From NCBI GenBank assembly GCA_024742665.1, contig JANSYA010000005.1:124001-188000 (forward strand): 64,000 nt of DNA, read 5' to 3'. Origin of the DNA: a bacterium (GTDB lineage: Bacteria; Spirochaetota; Leptospiria; Leptospirales; Leptonemataceae). The notes beneath the pieces were generated by a model. It was not told the DNA's origin and did no database searches. It saw nothing but the letters and a program-made list of their open reading frames with translations. Within the stretch, counting starts at the first letter, position 1. Each line of letters starts with the position of its first letter. Positions 20,385 through 28,964 of this stretch are shown piece after piece. Both the position numbers and the translations under genes were made by a program.

Positions 20385-21950
20385 TTAGTCTTCGCTCCGG
20401 GGCGCGCGCTCTGGATCGATGGTCGCGCTCAAATAACGCTTTGGATTCGCGGCAACCCGGATCACCGACGCCGTTACCGCCAGCACCAAGAAGAGCGCCG
20501 GCAATCCGCCCAGCTGCGAAAGCGTTTTGATGCCGTCAATGCCGCCTTCGCTGACCATAAACCAGGCGACGCCTCCGACTGTAATGCCCCAGATCGCTTT
20601 AATAAACGAACCCGGCTCCGGACTATCCGGCGAAATCCCGGTTGTGCTGATGCCGCCCATGGCGGATGTATTGGAGTCCGCCGCCGTTACATACGATAAA
20701 AATGAAGTTAGGACGAAGAGCACAATAAAGGGCGTCGCCAGCGGAAACGATGAGAAAATCCCGTAGACTACCGATTCCGGTCCGGTGTCCAGCAGCATCT
20801 GGTACAGACCAGGACCGCCCTGGTACTGCTCGATATGAATCGCGGTCCCGCTGAAGATCGTCATCCAGACCGCGCCGAAGAGGGCCGGCACGATCCAGTT
20901 AAACAGGACGAACTCCCGCACGGTATAACCGTAGCCGATGCGTCCGAGAAACATCGCCGTAATCGGCGCCCAGGCCATCCAGTTAGCCCAATAAAAGATC
21001 GTCCACTTCTGAGGCCAGTCATCGTCGCCGGCGCTGCCGGTAAACAATGACATCGTAAAGAAGTTGGTCATATAGTTTCCGACGGCTTCGGCGCCGAAGC
21101 TCAGAATAAAGCCGGTCGGTCCGGCGAGCAATACAAAGGCCGCGAGTCCCACAAAGATCTTCGTATTCAAATCAGAAAGCACACGAATGCCTTTCATCAA
21201 ACCGCTCATAGAACTAATGATAAAGGTTCCAACCAGCACGCACGAGATCACCGCCATCAGGGTCGGCGAAGACGGCACGCCGAATAGATAGCTAATGCCG
21301 CCGCCCAGAGTCAGCACCCCCGTTCCGAGAGATGCTGCCATCCCCGCAACGAGCGCGTACAAACAAACGGCGTCGATCAACGAACCGGGAGCGCGATTGC
21401 CGAAGAGCGGCGCGAGCGTCGATCCAAGACTGAACGAACGACCCATGTTATAGTAAGCCAGAGCGAACATCAAAGCCGGCAGCGTATAGATCGCGTAGGG
21501 AGTGAAGGTCCAGTGCAGATACATCGCCGACATGGCAAACTGCGCCGCCTGGGCCGAGTCCGGCGGGATCGCTAGCGAATGCGGCGGCTGATGCAAATGA
21601 TACAGCGGTTCGGCCGTCGCCCAGAACATGACGCCGATGGCCACGGTGGTACACAGCACGATCGAAAACCAGCGCCACCGTGTCAGGAAGGGCTTCGCGT
21701 CCGGCCCGCCGATGCGATAGGCCGCGAGGGGGGAAAAATTGATCCAGATGCAAACCCCGACCATCAGGAAGGTCCCGGCCGAAAACAGCCAGCCGAAGCG
21801 ATCGAGAATCCATTCATTCGCCTGGCTGGTTTGTTCCAGAAAGCCCGCCGAGTCGAAATAGACTGCGCCCGCCGCCACTGCCAGCAACAGAAAGGGCGGC
21901 CAAAACACCCGGTGTCGTAATCGCTGAAAGGGGGCCAGAATATGCTGCAC
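20385..21950 (-). CDS. BCCT-family betaine/choline/carnitine transporter
   Basis: 521 residues with about twelve membrane helices. The family signature is seen in GVMFWATAEPLYHLHQPP and in the long helix FYWANWMAWAPITAMFLGRI (BCCT consensus GxxxWxxxYW region), followed by the aromatic GYGYTVREFVLFNW. BCCT carriers import quaternary ammonium or related zwitterionic osmolytes with Na+ or H+. Start is a GTG at 21950. It is divergent, over 116 bases, from the glucosylglycerate operon, which also supports a role in osmoprotection: uptake of one compatible solute beside synthesis of another. The exact substrate is not determined. Confidence 0.92.
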   Translation of the reverse strand: MQHILAPFQRLRHRVFWPPFLLLAVAAGAVYFDSAGFLEQTSQANEWILDRFGWLFSAGTFLMVGVCIWINFSPLAAYRIGGPDAKPFLTRWRWFSIVLCTTVAIGVMFWATAEPLYHLHQPPHSLAIPPDSAQAAQFAMSAMYLHWTFTPYAIYTLPALMFALAYYNMGRSFSLGSTLAPLFGNRAPGSLIDAVCLYALVAGMAASLGTGVLTLGGGISYLFGVPSSPTLMAVISCVLVGTFIISSMSGLMKGIRVLSDLNTKIFVGLAAFVLLAGPTGFILSFGAEAVGNYMTNFFTMSLFTGSAGDDDWPQKWTIFYWANWMAWAPITAMFLGRIGYGYTVREFVLFNWIVPALFGAVWMTIFSGTAIHIEQYQGGPGLYQMLLDTGPESVVYGIFSSFPLATPFIVLFVLTSFLSYVTAADSNTSAMGGISTTGISPDSPEPGSFIKAIWGITVGGVAWFMVSEGGIDGIKTLSQLGGLPALFLVLAVTASVIRVAANPKRYLSATIDPERAPRSED

Positions 21951-22066
21951 ATACCAGTCATGGTTTGTTCCGGCTCAAATGCAACCGATTCGCCGCTTCC
22001 GCAAAATGTCGGGCGCTTTTTGATTGCCCTCGAACGAGGCCGGGGGAGTGTATCGAAGAGAAACCT

Positions 22067-22894
22067 GTGACTGACCGCTTTGTAGTATTCACCGATCTGG
22101 ACGGCACCCTGCTGGACCATCACACGTATTCATTTGAGCCTGCGGCCCCCGCGATTGAACGTCTGCGGCGCAACGCAGTTCCGTTGATTCTCACGTCCAG
22201 CAAGACGATGGCGGAAATCATGGATCTCCGCCGTCGTTTAAACAATCAGCACCCTCTGATCGCTGAAAACGGCAGCCTGTTGGCCATTCCGGAAAATCAT
22301 TTTCGCACCGGCGATCGAACGAAGACGGAGCGGGTCTGGCCAAGGCTGATGGGTCCCGGCTATCAGCAAATTGTAAAAGTCCTCCAACAGCTGCGCGAAG
22401 AACACGGCTTCCAGTTTGAAGGCTTCGCCGACTGGGATGCGGAACGCGTGGTCGAAGCAACGGGCCTTCCCGCCGCCGACGCCCAGAAGGCGCGCGAACG
22501 CCTGGCTTCCGAGCCGATTCAATGGCGGGGTTCGGCAGAAAGCTGGAAAATATTCACTGCCGAACTGGAACGATGCCATCTGCGTACGCTGCGCGGCGGC
22601 CGCTTCGATCATATTCTGGGCGCTCAGGCCGACAAAGCTCATGCAATGCAAAAGCTGCTGGAAATGTACACGGAGCACGAAAGCGACGTTCGCTGGCAAA
22701 CGATCGCGGCGGGAGACAGCCCCAACGATCTGTCGATGCTGGAACACGCGAGCATTGCCGTAGTTATTCCCGCGGCTTCTGGAAAAACGCTGGATGCGGC
22801 GAAGGGCGATTCTACGCTGTTCGCCAGCGACCCCGGACCGGTCGGCTGGAACGCGGCGATCAATGAAATTCTGGACCGCTTTCAATTACCGTAG
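22067..22894 (+). CDS. Glucosyl/mannosyl-3-phosphoglycerate phosphatase
   Basis: HAD superfamily (type IIB), 275 residues, the usual length of MPGP/GpgP enzymes. Motif I is FTDLDGTLLD (Asp10, Asp12), motif II is LTSSKT, and motif IV is AAGDSPNDLSML. ENGSLLAIP and the cap region match MPGP. It removes phosphate from glucosyl- or mannosyl-3-phosphoglycerate to give glucosyl- or mannosylglycerate. The GTG at 22067 has GAAGAG just upstream and gives the canonical N-terminus; an upstream in-frame start at 21965 adds residues unrelated to HAD proteins. It heads the operon with the synthase (77 bases later) and the GH13 phosphorylase. The glucose versus mannose form is inferred from the synthase and phosphorylase neighbours. 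Confidence 0.88.
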   Translation: MTDRFVVFTDLDGTLLDHHTYSFEPAAPAIERLRRNAVPLILTSSKTMAEIMDLRRRLNNQHPLIAENGSLLAIPENHFRTGDRTKTERVWPRLMGPGYQQIVKVLQQLREEHGFQFEGFADWDAERVVEATGLPAADAQKARERLASEPIQWRGSAESWKIFTAELERCHLRTLRGGRFDHILGAQADKAHAMQKLLEMYTEHESDVRWQTIAAGDSPNDLSMLEHASIAVVIPAASGKTLDAAKGDSTLFASDPGPVGWNAAINEILDRFQLP

Positions 22895-22971
22895 TCTTCG
22901 TTTAATATACACTTTTTCAATATTAAGATTCCGTCGCGGCGCGCGCCGGTAAATCGAATAGAGCATCATCC

Positions 22972-24195
22972 ATGGGCGATTTTTTTCAGAACGGTATTAT
23001 TACGACGCTCCATCGTCTCGGCCACAGACCGATCGAAGAACTGGAAGCGGAGCTGCGAACTTTTCAGCCGAAGAATCCAATGGCCCTGGTTCTGCCCTCG
23101 CTCTTCTCGGAACTGGAAGGACCCGCGCTGGGGCCGATCATCGAGGAGCTCGCGCAGCTCGACTATCTGGATGAAATAATTATAGGTCTCGACCGCGCCG
23201 ACGAAAGTCAGTTTCAGTACGCGCGCGAGTACTTTTCGCGTTTGCCGCAACGTCATCGCATTTTGTGGAACGACGGACCGCGCCTGCAGGCCCTCGATAA
23301 GCTGCTCCAAAACGAAGACCTGGCGCCCAGCGAACCGGGCAAAGGCCGCAACGCCTGGTTTTGTTTCGGATATTTCCTGGCTTCGGGCCGTGCGAATACC
23401 ATCGCCCTGCACGACTGCGATATTCTTACATACAATCGCGAACTGCCCGCGCGTTTGCTCTATCCCATCGCGAACCCGGCCTTCAGCTATAAATTTTGCA
23501 AAGGCTATTATTACCGCGCGTCGGAAGATAAAATCAACGGCCGGGTCAGCCGACTATTGGTAACGCCGCTCGTTCGCGCTCTGAAAAAAATGTTCGGGCA
23601 GGACGAGTATTTGGACTACCTCGATAGCTTTCGCTATCCGCTGGCCGGCGAATTTTCGATGGGCCGCGACGTCGTAAAGATCATCCGGATCCCCAGCGAT
23701 TGGGGTCTGGAAATCGGCGTGCTCTCGGAAGTTCAGCGCAACTACGCGCTGAGTCGCATCTGCCAGGTCGACATCGCCGACGCCTACGATCACAAACATC
23801 AGGATCTATCCGCGCACGACGATAGCAAAGGCCTTTCGCGGATGAGTATCGATATTTCTAAAGCGATCTTTCGCAAGATGGCCACAAACGGCGCGATCTT
23901 TTCGCAGGAAACCTTTCGCACGCTGAAGGCGACCTATTACCGCATCGCTCTCGATTTCGTGCACCAGTTTCACAGCGACGCCATGATCAACGGATTGAAA
24001 CTTGATCGCCACTCGGAAGAACGCGCGGTCGAACTCTTCGCCGAAAACTTAATTTCCGCCGGCCAGTTCTTTCTCGAAAATCCAAAAGAGACGCCCTTCA
24101 TTCCTTCCTGGGAGCGCGTTACCTCGGCCATCCCCGACTTTCTCGACCAGCTGTATACGGCCGTTGAACGCGACAACGAAGAACGTCCGTCCTGA
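22972..24195 (+). CDS. gpgS: Glucosyl-3-phosphoglycerate synthase (GT81-like)
   Basis: 407 residues. GT-A fold glycosyltransferase: ALVLPSLFSELEGPAL (nucleotide-binding start), NAWFCFGYFLASGRANTIAL, then HDCD at residues 147-150 as the metal-binding DxD-like motif, and SYKFCKGYYYRA further on. The blocks PLAGEFSMGRDV and DWGLEIGVLSEV are typical of GpgS/MpgS of the GT81/GT78-like group. It transfers glucose (or mannose) from a nucleotide sugar to 3-phosphoglycerate. It starts at ATG 22972, between the phosphatase and the GH13 gene, 29 bases from the latter. The AT-rich stretch at 22905-22925 before it may hold an internal promoter. The glucose donor assignment is likely but not proven. Confidence 0.87.
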   Translation: MGDFFQNGIITTLHRLGHRPIEELEAELRTFQPKNPMALVLPSLFSELEGPALGPIIEELAQLDYLDEIIIGLDRADESQFQYAREYFSRLPQRHRILWNDGPRLQALDKLLQNEDLAPSEPGKGRNAWFCFGYFLASGRANTIALHDCDILTYNRELPARLLYPIANPAFSYKFCKGYYYRASEDKINGRVSRLLVTPLVRALKKMFGQDEYLDYLDSFRYPLAGEFSMGRDVVKIIRIPSDWGLEIGVLSEVQRNYALSRICQVDIADAYDHKHQDLSAHDDSKGLSRMSIDISKAIFRKMATNGAIFSQETFRTLKATYYRIALDFVHQFHSDAMINGLKLDRHSEERAVELFAENLISAGQFFLENPKETPFIPSWERVTSAIPDFLDQLYTAVERDNEERPS

Positions 24196-24224
24196 CTGGA
24201 CTTAACTTTCAGTACTGCCGAACT

Positions 24225-25937
24225 ATGAATTCGAAGAAAACCGTCGCCCAACGCCTCGAACTTTTATACACCCCTGACGACGCCCGCGCGGCCGGCCAGG
24301 CGATCGCCGAACTCGTCGATGCATATCAAAAACGCATTCAAAGCCGGGATTATGAACTCAACGAACGCGACGTAATTCTGATTACGTACGGCGATCAGGT
24401 GCATTCGCCGGGACAGGCGAGCCTGAAAACCCTGCGTGAATTCCTGAACGATACCGCCCAGGATACCATCAACTCGGTGCATATACTGCCGTTCTTTCCG
24501 TATTCCAGCGACGATGGTTTTTCGGTTATCGACTATCTCGAAGTGAATCCGCGCCTGGGACGCTGGGCCGACGTCGAAGCCTTTCGCGACGACGAATATC
24601 GCCTGATGTTCGACTGCGTCATCAATCATATTTCGCAGCATTCGCACTGGTTTCGGCGCTATCTCGCCTGCGACCCGGAGTACGCCGATTATTTCACCCA
24701 CGTTGATCCGAAGACCGATCTTTCCGATGTCGTTCGACCGCGCACCAGCCCGCTCTTAACCGATTTTACCGACGCCGATGGTCGCCAGCGTTCGGTCTGG
24801 TGCACATTCAGCGCCGATCAGGTCGATTTGAATTACGCGAACTATCGCGTGCTGGTCAGCGTTCTGCAGGTGCTCTTCGAATATGTGGCGCGCGGCGCGA
24901 ATTTGATCCGGTTGGATGCGATCGCTTTCGTGTGGAAGGACATCGGCACGGGCTGCGTCCATTTACCGCAAACGCACGAAGTCATTCAGCTAATGCGCGA
25001 AGTGCTGCATCAGGTCGCGCCCGAAGTCATTATCATCACCGAAACCAACGTCCCGCATAAAGAAAATATTTCGTACTTCGGCAACGGCGAAGACGAAGCG
25101 CAGATGGTTTATAATTTCGCGCTGCCTCCGCTGCTGGCTTACAGCATTTTGAAAGGCGAAACCACGACCATCACTGAGTGGGCTCGCACCTTGAAACTAC
25201 CCGGCGACCGGGTTTGCTTTTTCAATTTTACGGCCAGCCACGACGGCGTCGGCCTGCGCCCGGTGCAGGATATTCTGGCCGTCGAAGACATTCGTTTTCT
25301 GGTGCATACCGCCGAACAACACGGCGGACGCGTATCGTATCGCACGGGAGCCGACGGCAAGGCGAGCCCGTACGAAATCAACTGCAACTATCTGGATCTC
25401 CTGACGCATCCCGCAGAATCAGACGATCTGCGCGTCGCGCACATGCTGCTGTCCCAGGCGGTCGTACTGGCTATGCCCGGCGTGCCCGGCGTATATTTTC
25501 ATTCATTGGTGGGTTCACGAAATTATCTGGAAGGCGTCGAAAAAACCGGCGTCAACCGATCGATCAACCGCGAGAAACTCGGACTGGCCGATCTGCAAAG
25601 CGAACTGGCTGACCCCGAACACCTGCGATGCAAAGTTTTTACGGCCTATCGGCGACTTCTGCAAATCCGCTGCAAACAACCGGCGTTCCAGCCGTACGGC
25701 GAATTCGAATTTCCAGAAACCATTGCCGGAGTCTTCGCAATCCTGCGCCGATCGCAAGACCCAGCCCAGGAAATTCTGGCGCTCCACAATTTCACGGGCC
25801 GGGTTCGCCGCTTCCCGCTAACGGACGCCTGGACGAATGCACCCCACGACCTGATCGCCGACGCGCCAATTACACTGCAAGACGATCGCGCGGAACTTCA
25901 GCCCTATCAGGTTCTCTGGCTCAGTCGCGCGATTTAA
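24225..25937 (+). CDS. GH13_18 phosphorylase, probable glucosylglycerate phosphorylase
   Basis: 570 residues, sucrose-phosphorylase-type GH13. Catalytic residues are visible: nucleophile Asp231 in IRLDAIAFVWK, acid/base Glu273 in ITETNVPHKE, transition-state Asp340 in NFTASHDGVGL. The N-terminal ITYGDQVHSPGQASLKTL and LPFFPYSSDDGFSVIDY are family hallmarks. Members of subfamily GH13_18 act on sucrose, sucrose-6'-phosphate or glucosylglycerate. Because this gene follows gpgP and gpgS, glucosylglycerate phosphorylase (glucosylglycerate + Pi to glucose-1-phosphate + glycerate) is the most likely activity, allowing recovery of the osmolyte's carbon when stress ends. The choice rests on context rather than on specific residues. 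ATG start. Convergent with a small lipoprotein gene. Confidence 0.84.
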   Translation: MNSKKTVAQRLELLYTPDDARAAGQAIAELVDAYQKRIQSRDYELNERDVILITYGDQVHSPGQASLKTLREFLNDTAQDTINSVHILPFFPYSSDDGFSVIDYLEVNPRLGRWADVEAFRDDEYRLMFDCVINHISQHSHWFRRYLACDPEYADYFTHVDPKTDLSDVVRPRTSPLLTDFTDADGRQRSVWCTFSADQVDLNYANYRVLVSVLQVLFEYVARGANLIRLDAIAFVWKDIGTGCVHLPQTHEVIQLMREVLHQVAPEVIIITETNVPHKENISYFGNGEDEAQMVYNFALPPLLAYSILKGETTTITEWARTLKLPGDRVCFFNFTASHDGVGLRPVQDILAVEDIRFLVHTAEQHGGRVSYRTGADGKASPYEINCNYLDLLTHPAESDDLRVAHMLLSQAVVLAMPGVPGVYFHSLVGSRNYLEGVEKTGVNRSINREKLGLADLQSELADPEHLRCKVFTAYRRLLQIRCKQPAFQPYGEFEFPETIAGVFAILRRSQDPAQEILALHNFTGRVRRFPLTDAWTNAPHDLIADAPITLQDDRAELQPYQVLWLSRAI

Positions 25938-26238
25938 ACGTGTCTGAATTTTCAGCGCCCCGCTCAAATGGCACGAGCCGTTCCAGACAGGCTGCATACT
26001 TTTTGTTACAAGCGGCCGTGCAGCGCACATAAGTTCCGATATAGGCCGGCCGCCGCGCTTCATCGAGTCGTCGCTCAAGCACGTCGGGGGTTCCACACGA
26101 AAGAGAGCACGCCTGGTTGGCATCTTCGCATTCCCGCTCCCGCAGGCCGCCCTGGGTGGAAACGCATCCCGTCAACAAGAGCATCGCCAACAGAATCGCC
26201 GGCCATACGCGCGAGTTTCTAGCAGGATCACGACGCAT
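25921..26238 (-). CDS. Small cysteine-rich lipoprotein
   Basis: 105 residues. From the ATG at 26238 the N-terminus MRRDPARNSRVWPAILLAML leads to LLTGCVSTQG, a clear lipobox. The mature part has six Cys (ECEDANQACSLSCG, VRCTAACNKKYAACLE) spaced like a disulfide-stabilised helical pair (CxxxC type). No family recognised. It overlaps the end of the HTH gene by 11 bases, so it may be the third gene of the DUF2975-XRE operon. Its 3' end overlaps the GH13 gene by 17 bases in the convergent direction. Confidence 0.65.
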   Translation of the reverse strand: MRRDPARNSRVWPAILLAMLLLTGCVSTQGGLRERECEDANQACSLSCGTPDVLERRLDEARRPAYIGTYVRCTAACNKKYAACLERLVPFERGAENSDTFKSRD

Positions 26239-26512
26239 CGCCTGTAACCTCCGTCGACTCCTCGTCGGCCGGCGCTGAATCTTCGCGGCCAACGCCGCCT
26301 TCGCCTTCTGGCGCAACAAATTCCAGCAGGTCGCCGGGCTGACACTGTAGATGATAACAGATCGCGTTCAGCGTGCTCAGGCGCAGAGCGCGCGCCTTAC
26401 CGGTTTTGAGGATCGAAAGATTCTGGTCGGTAATCCCCACCAGTCGCGCCAGATCCTTCGACTTCATCTTACGTCGCGCGAGCATCACGTCTAAGTTAAT
26501 TTGAATCGACAT
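26228..26512 (-). CDS. XRE-family helix-turn-helix regulator (YozG-like)
   Basis: 94 residues. The HTH spans about residues 15-62: KSKDLARLVGITDQNLSILK, then the conserved GKARALRLSTLNAICYHLQC, QPGDLLEF. This exact layout belongs to the Cro/CI-type YozG (HTH_26) group that typically pairs with DUF2975 membrane proteins. The C-terminal 30 residues are acidic and disordered. The gene starts directly after the DUF2975 stop and is surely co-transcribed with it. Probable repressor of its own operon; a candidate operator overlaps the upstream promoter. Confidence 0.9.
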   Translation of the reverse strand: MSIQINLDVMLARRKMKSKDLARLVGITDQNLSILKTGKARALRLSTLNAICYHLQCQPGDLLEFVAPEGEGGVGREDSAPADEESTEVTGDAS

Positions 26513-27064
26513 TTAGACTGTGAGCTGACGATCTTCTTCCAGCTTGCGACCCTCTTCCATGACCGCGGCAATTACCAGAATCACGCCGCCCGCCAGAAGC
26601 AGAAAGAAAGATCCCGAACCGAAACTCAAGGCGAGCTGCTTTTGTCCCGCGGGATTGTTTAAAGTCAAAATGACCGACAGCACCGGGACCAAAAGCACAT
26701 TGGCGGCGGCCTGCGCGATACAGACCCGCCCGATGGTGCGAAAGCAGGCCACGTTCTCCGCGAGAAAGATTCGCCCCGATTCATATAAACGAAAGAGACG
26801 AATGAGCGCGTACACGCCCCACATGCTGATCGATGCGCCCGCCATGGTGAGTCCGAACGCGAGGGTCCGCAGCGCTGCCGGCAATGGTTCCACGATCACA
26901 ATGCCGAGGCGGGCGCCGGCCTGCGTTTCCGGCGGCAAAGTGTGGTGGAAGCCCCAGTAGTAGAGCAGCGCCAGGGGCGGAATAGCCAGCGCAATCCACA
27001 GTAAGCGCTGAAGACGCCGGCTGATGCGGCGAATTCGGCTCAGATTCTGATTTTCGTCGGTCAT
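26513..27064 (-). CDS. DUF2975 membrane protein
   Basis: 183 residues with four hydrophobic helices (about 20-40, 68-95, 108-132, 150-170). The segment LYESGRIFLAENVACFRTIG matches the DUF2975 hallmark (yxxGxxFxxxnvxxlrxig). DUF2975 proteins occur next to a YozG-like regulator, and this pair follows that rule; their function is unknown, probably a sensor or partner that sequesters the regulator. A perfect GGAGG lies six bases before the ATG at 27064. First gene of a three-gene operon. Confidence 0.86.
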   Translation of the reverse strand: MTDENQNLSRIRRISRRLQRLLWIALAIPPLALLYYWGFHHTLPPETQAGARLGIVIVEPLPAALRTLAFGLTMAGASISMWGVYALIRLFRLYESGRIFLAENVACFRTIGRVCIAQAAANVLLVPVLSVILTLNNPAGQKQLALSFGSGSFFLLLAGGVILVIAAVMEEGRKLEEDRQLTV

Positions 27065-27134
27065 AGCTGCCTCCGCGGCCGGATCTGTCCGGGCCTCAGC
27101 CAGCTGGAATCAAAACCGTCGTTTTACAACTATT

Positions 27135-27163
27135 TTTTATCGTTTATCGATCATTTCAGGCAA
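27135..27163 (-). promoter_or_regulatory. Candidate promoter with overlapping palindrome for DUF2975-XRE operon
   Basis: On the minus strand TTGCCT (27158-27163) and ATAAAA (27135-27140) are separated by 17 bases, a fair sigma-70-type promoter. The palindrome ATCGTTTATCGAT at 27139-27151 sits between the two hexamers, where a repressor would block polymerase. It is a plausible operator for the co-transcribed XRE protein. Confidence 0.4.
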
Positions 27164-27186
27164 CGTTTGGCTGAATTGGGGCAGAA

Positions 27187-28899
27187 TCAGGGCTTGCCAT
27201 CAAAGACTTTTCCCGGATTCAGAATCCCGGCCGGATCGACGGCGGCCTTCATGGCCTGGAGACCGCCGATTGCAGCGCCCGCATTCTGTTTATGATACCA
27301 GGGCACATGATCCGCCCCGACTCCGTGGTGGTGGCTGATGGTTGCGCCCAGTCGCACCAGCACGTCTGAGGCGGCCTTCTTCAGTTTCCGCCACTGTCCG
27401 ATTGGGTCTTTGGTATCCATCAAAAACATAAACGAAAAGTACAGGCACGATCCTTCGTGATAGCTGTGGCTCATATGGCAGAAGGCCACGATGTGGGGCG
27501 TGACTGCTTCGAGGGCCTTCAGCACTTCACTGTGCAGCTCTTCGACATTGGCATAGGTCGTCGAGGTTTCGAGTGTATCCACCCCCACGCCGAAGTCGAG
27601 CACGTGGTTGCGCAGGAAAGGCATATTAAAACGGCCTTTGATCCAGTTCTTGCCGACCGACTCCCCGGCGTAAAAGCCGCCGTGTTTACGAATCGCCTTG
27701 CGCACGCGAATCTCCTGGCGATTCATGCGGCCGACTTCCCCGTCCATCCCGGCAATTACGACGCAGCGACCCGCGCCCTGGCCAGCGGCGCGCAATACGG
27801 ACTCCTGCACTGCTTTCTTGATTGGACGCAGGAGCGTTTTCTTTTTCGTAACTTCGGAAAGCAGCGAATACATACGAGTCTCTTCGGCGTCGGACAATCG
27901 CACCATGGATAGATCGTAACCTTCGCCTTCGTTCGAGACTTCGCGCACAAAATTCGCTCCATTGCGAAACGACGGAAAGAGCACGCCGAAGTACCGGCGA
28001 CCTTCCGGCAGGCGATGTATCTTGACCGTAACTTCCGTAATGATCCCGAGCAGGCCTTCGCTCCCCGCGATCACCTGGTTCCAATCCGGTCCCGCCGCCT
28101 CAGCGGGCACGCGCAGAGTTTCAATTACACCGGCGGGCGTAGCGACCTTCACGGCCGTAATCATCTCTTCAATTTTGCCATAGCGATTCGACTGCTGGCC
28201 GCCGCTGCGCGCCGCGACCCATCCACCAAGAGTCGAGTACTCAAAGGACTGCGGAAAGTGTCCCAGAGTGAAACCCCGTTCGTTCAAAGTCTTTTCGATT
28301 TGCGGCCCGTAGATCCCCGGTTGGAATCGCGCGATACGGCTGAACTCGTCCAGTTCCAGTAATTCATTCATGCGCGTCAGATTCGCCGTAAGCACGGCCC
28401 GCTGACCCGATGCTTTATGCACTTCCAGGCCGCCGACTACCGAAGAACCGCCGCCGTACGGAATCAGGGCGACTTTGTTTTTCGCGCACCACGTAAAGAG
28501 CTTCGCAAGCTGTGCCTCCTTTTTCGGAAAGACGACTCCGTCGGTATAGGCCTTGAGCTGGTTCGTGCGCAGGCGAACCACATCGTAATAGCTCTGGCCG
28601 GCCGAATGCAAAATTCGCATCCGACGCTCGACGCTGACTCCGTCCTTACCGACGATGCCGCCGAGCTCTTTGACTTCTTTGTCGCCGAACTTCGACGCGC
28701 TAATATTCAGATCCTCAATCGAAACCGAGGGAGTTTCGGGCAGCTCGCCTTCCGGGGCTTTCAGCTCTTTAATCAGCAGCTTCTTCAGCGCCGGTATATG
28801 CGCCTCATGCTGCCACTCGTGACCCTCCGATCCCCAACCATTCCAACGGAGGTTTTCCGGATCGTAGTTGATATCAAAACGAATCTCGTGATAAAACAT
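27187..28899 (-). CDS. FAD-linked oxidase, alkylglycerone-phosphate synthase-like
   Basis: 570 residues. FAD-binding PCMH domain from about residue 130 (VVFPKKEAQLAKLFTWCAKN, IPYGGGSSVVGG) and C-terminal FAD-oxidase domain. The signature SHHHGVGADHVPW, and the N-terminal LRWNGWGSEGHEW, match the alkyldihydroxyacetonephosphate synthase (AGPS) group, which replaces an acyl chain by an alkyl chain to form ether lipids. Bacterial relatives also include D-lactate-type dehydrogenases, so the reaction is not certain. The start at 28899 has GGAG eight bases upstream; a longer start at 28965 would leave no room for the divergent neighbour's regulation. It is divergent from a lipid kinase gene, which supports a lipid role. 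Confidence 0.84.
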   Translation of the reverse strand: MFYHEIRFDINYDPENLRWNGWGSEGHEWQHEAHIPALKKLLIKELKAPEGELPETPSVSIEDLNISASKFGDKEVKELGGIVGKDGVSVERRMRILHSAGQSYYDVVRLRTNQLKAYTDGVVFPKKEAQLAKLFTWCAKNKVALIPYGGGSSVVGGLEVHKASGQRAVLTANLTRMNELLELDEFSRIARFQPGIYGPQIEKTLNERGFTLGHFPQSFEYSTLGGWVAARSGGQQSNRYGKIEEMITAVKVATPAGVIETLRVPAEAAGPDWNQVIAGSEGLLGIITEVTVKIHRLPEGRRYFGVLFPSFRNGANFVREVSNEGEGYDLSMVRLSDAEETRMYSLLSEVTKKKTLLRPIKKAVQESVLRAAGQGAGRCVVIAGMDGEVGRMNRQEIRVRKAIRKHGGFYAGESVGKNWIKGRFNMPFLRNHVLDFGVGVDTLETSTTYANVEELHSEVLKALEAVTPHIVAFCHMSHSYHEGSCLYFSFMFLMDTKDPIGQWRKLKKAASDVLVRLGATISHHHGVGADHVPWYHKQNAGAAIGGLQAMKAAVDPAGILNPGKVFDGKP

Positions 28900-28964
28900 T
28901 TGCGAAACTCCGTGGGGCGAAATAGAATAGACGAACCGCGCCCGGCTGTCGGGAATCATATTCA

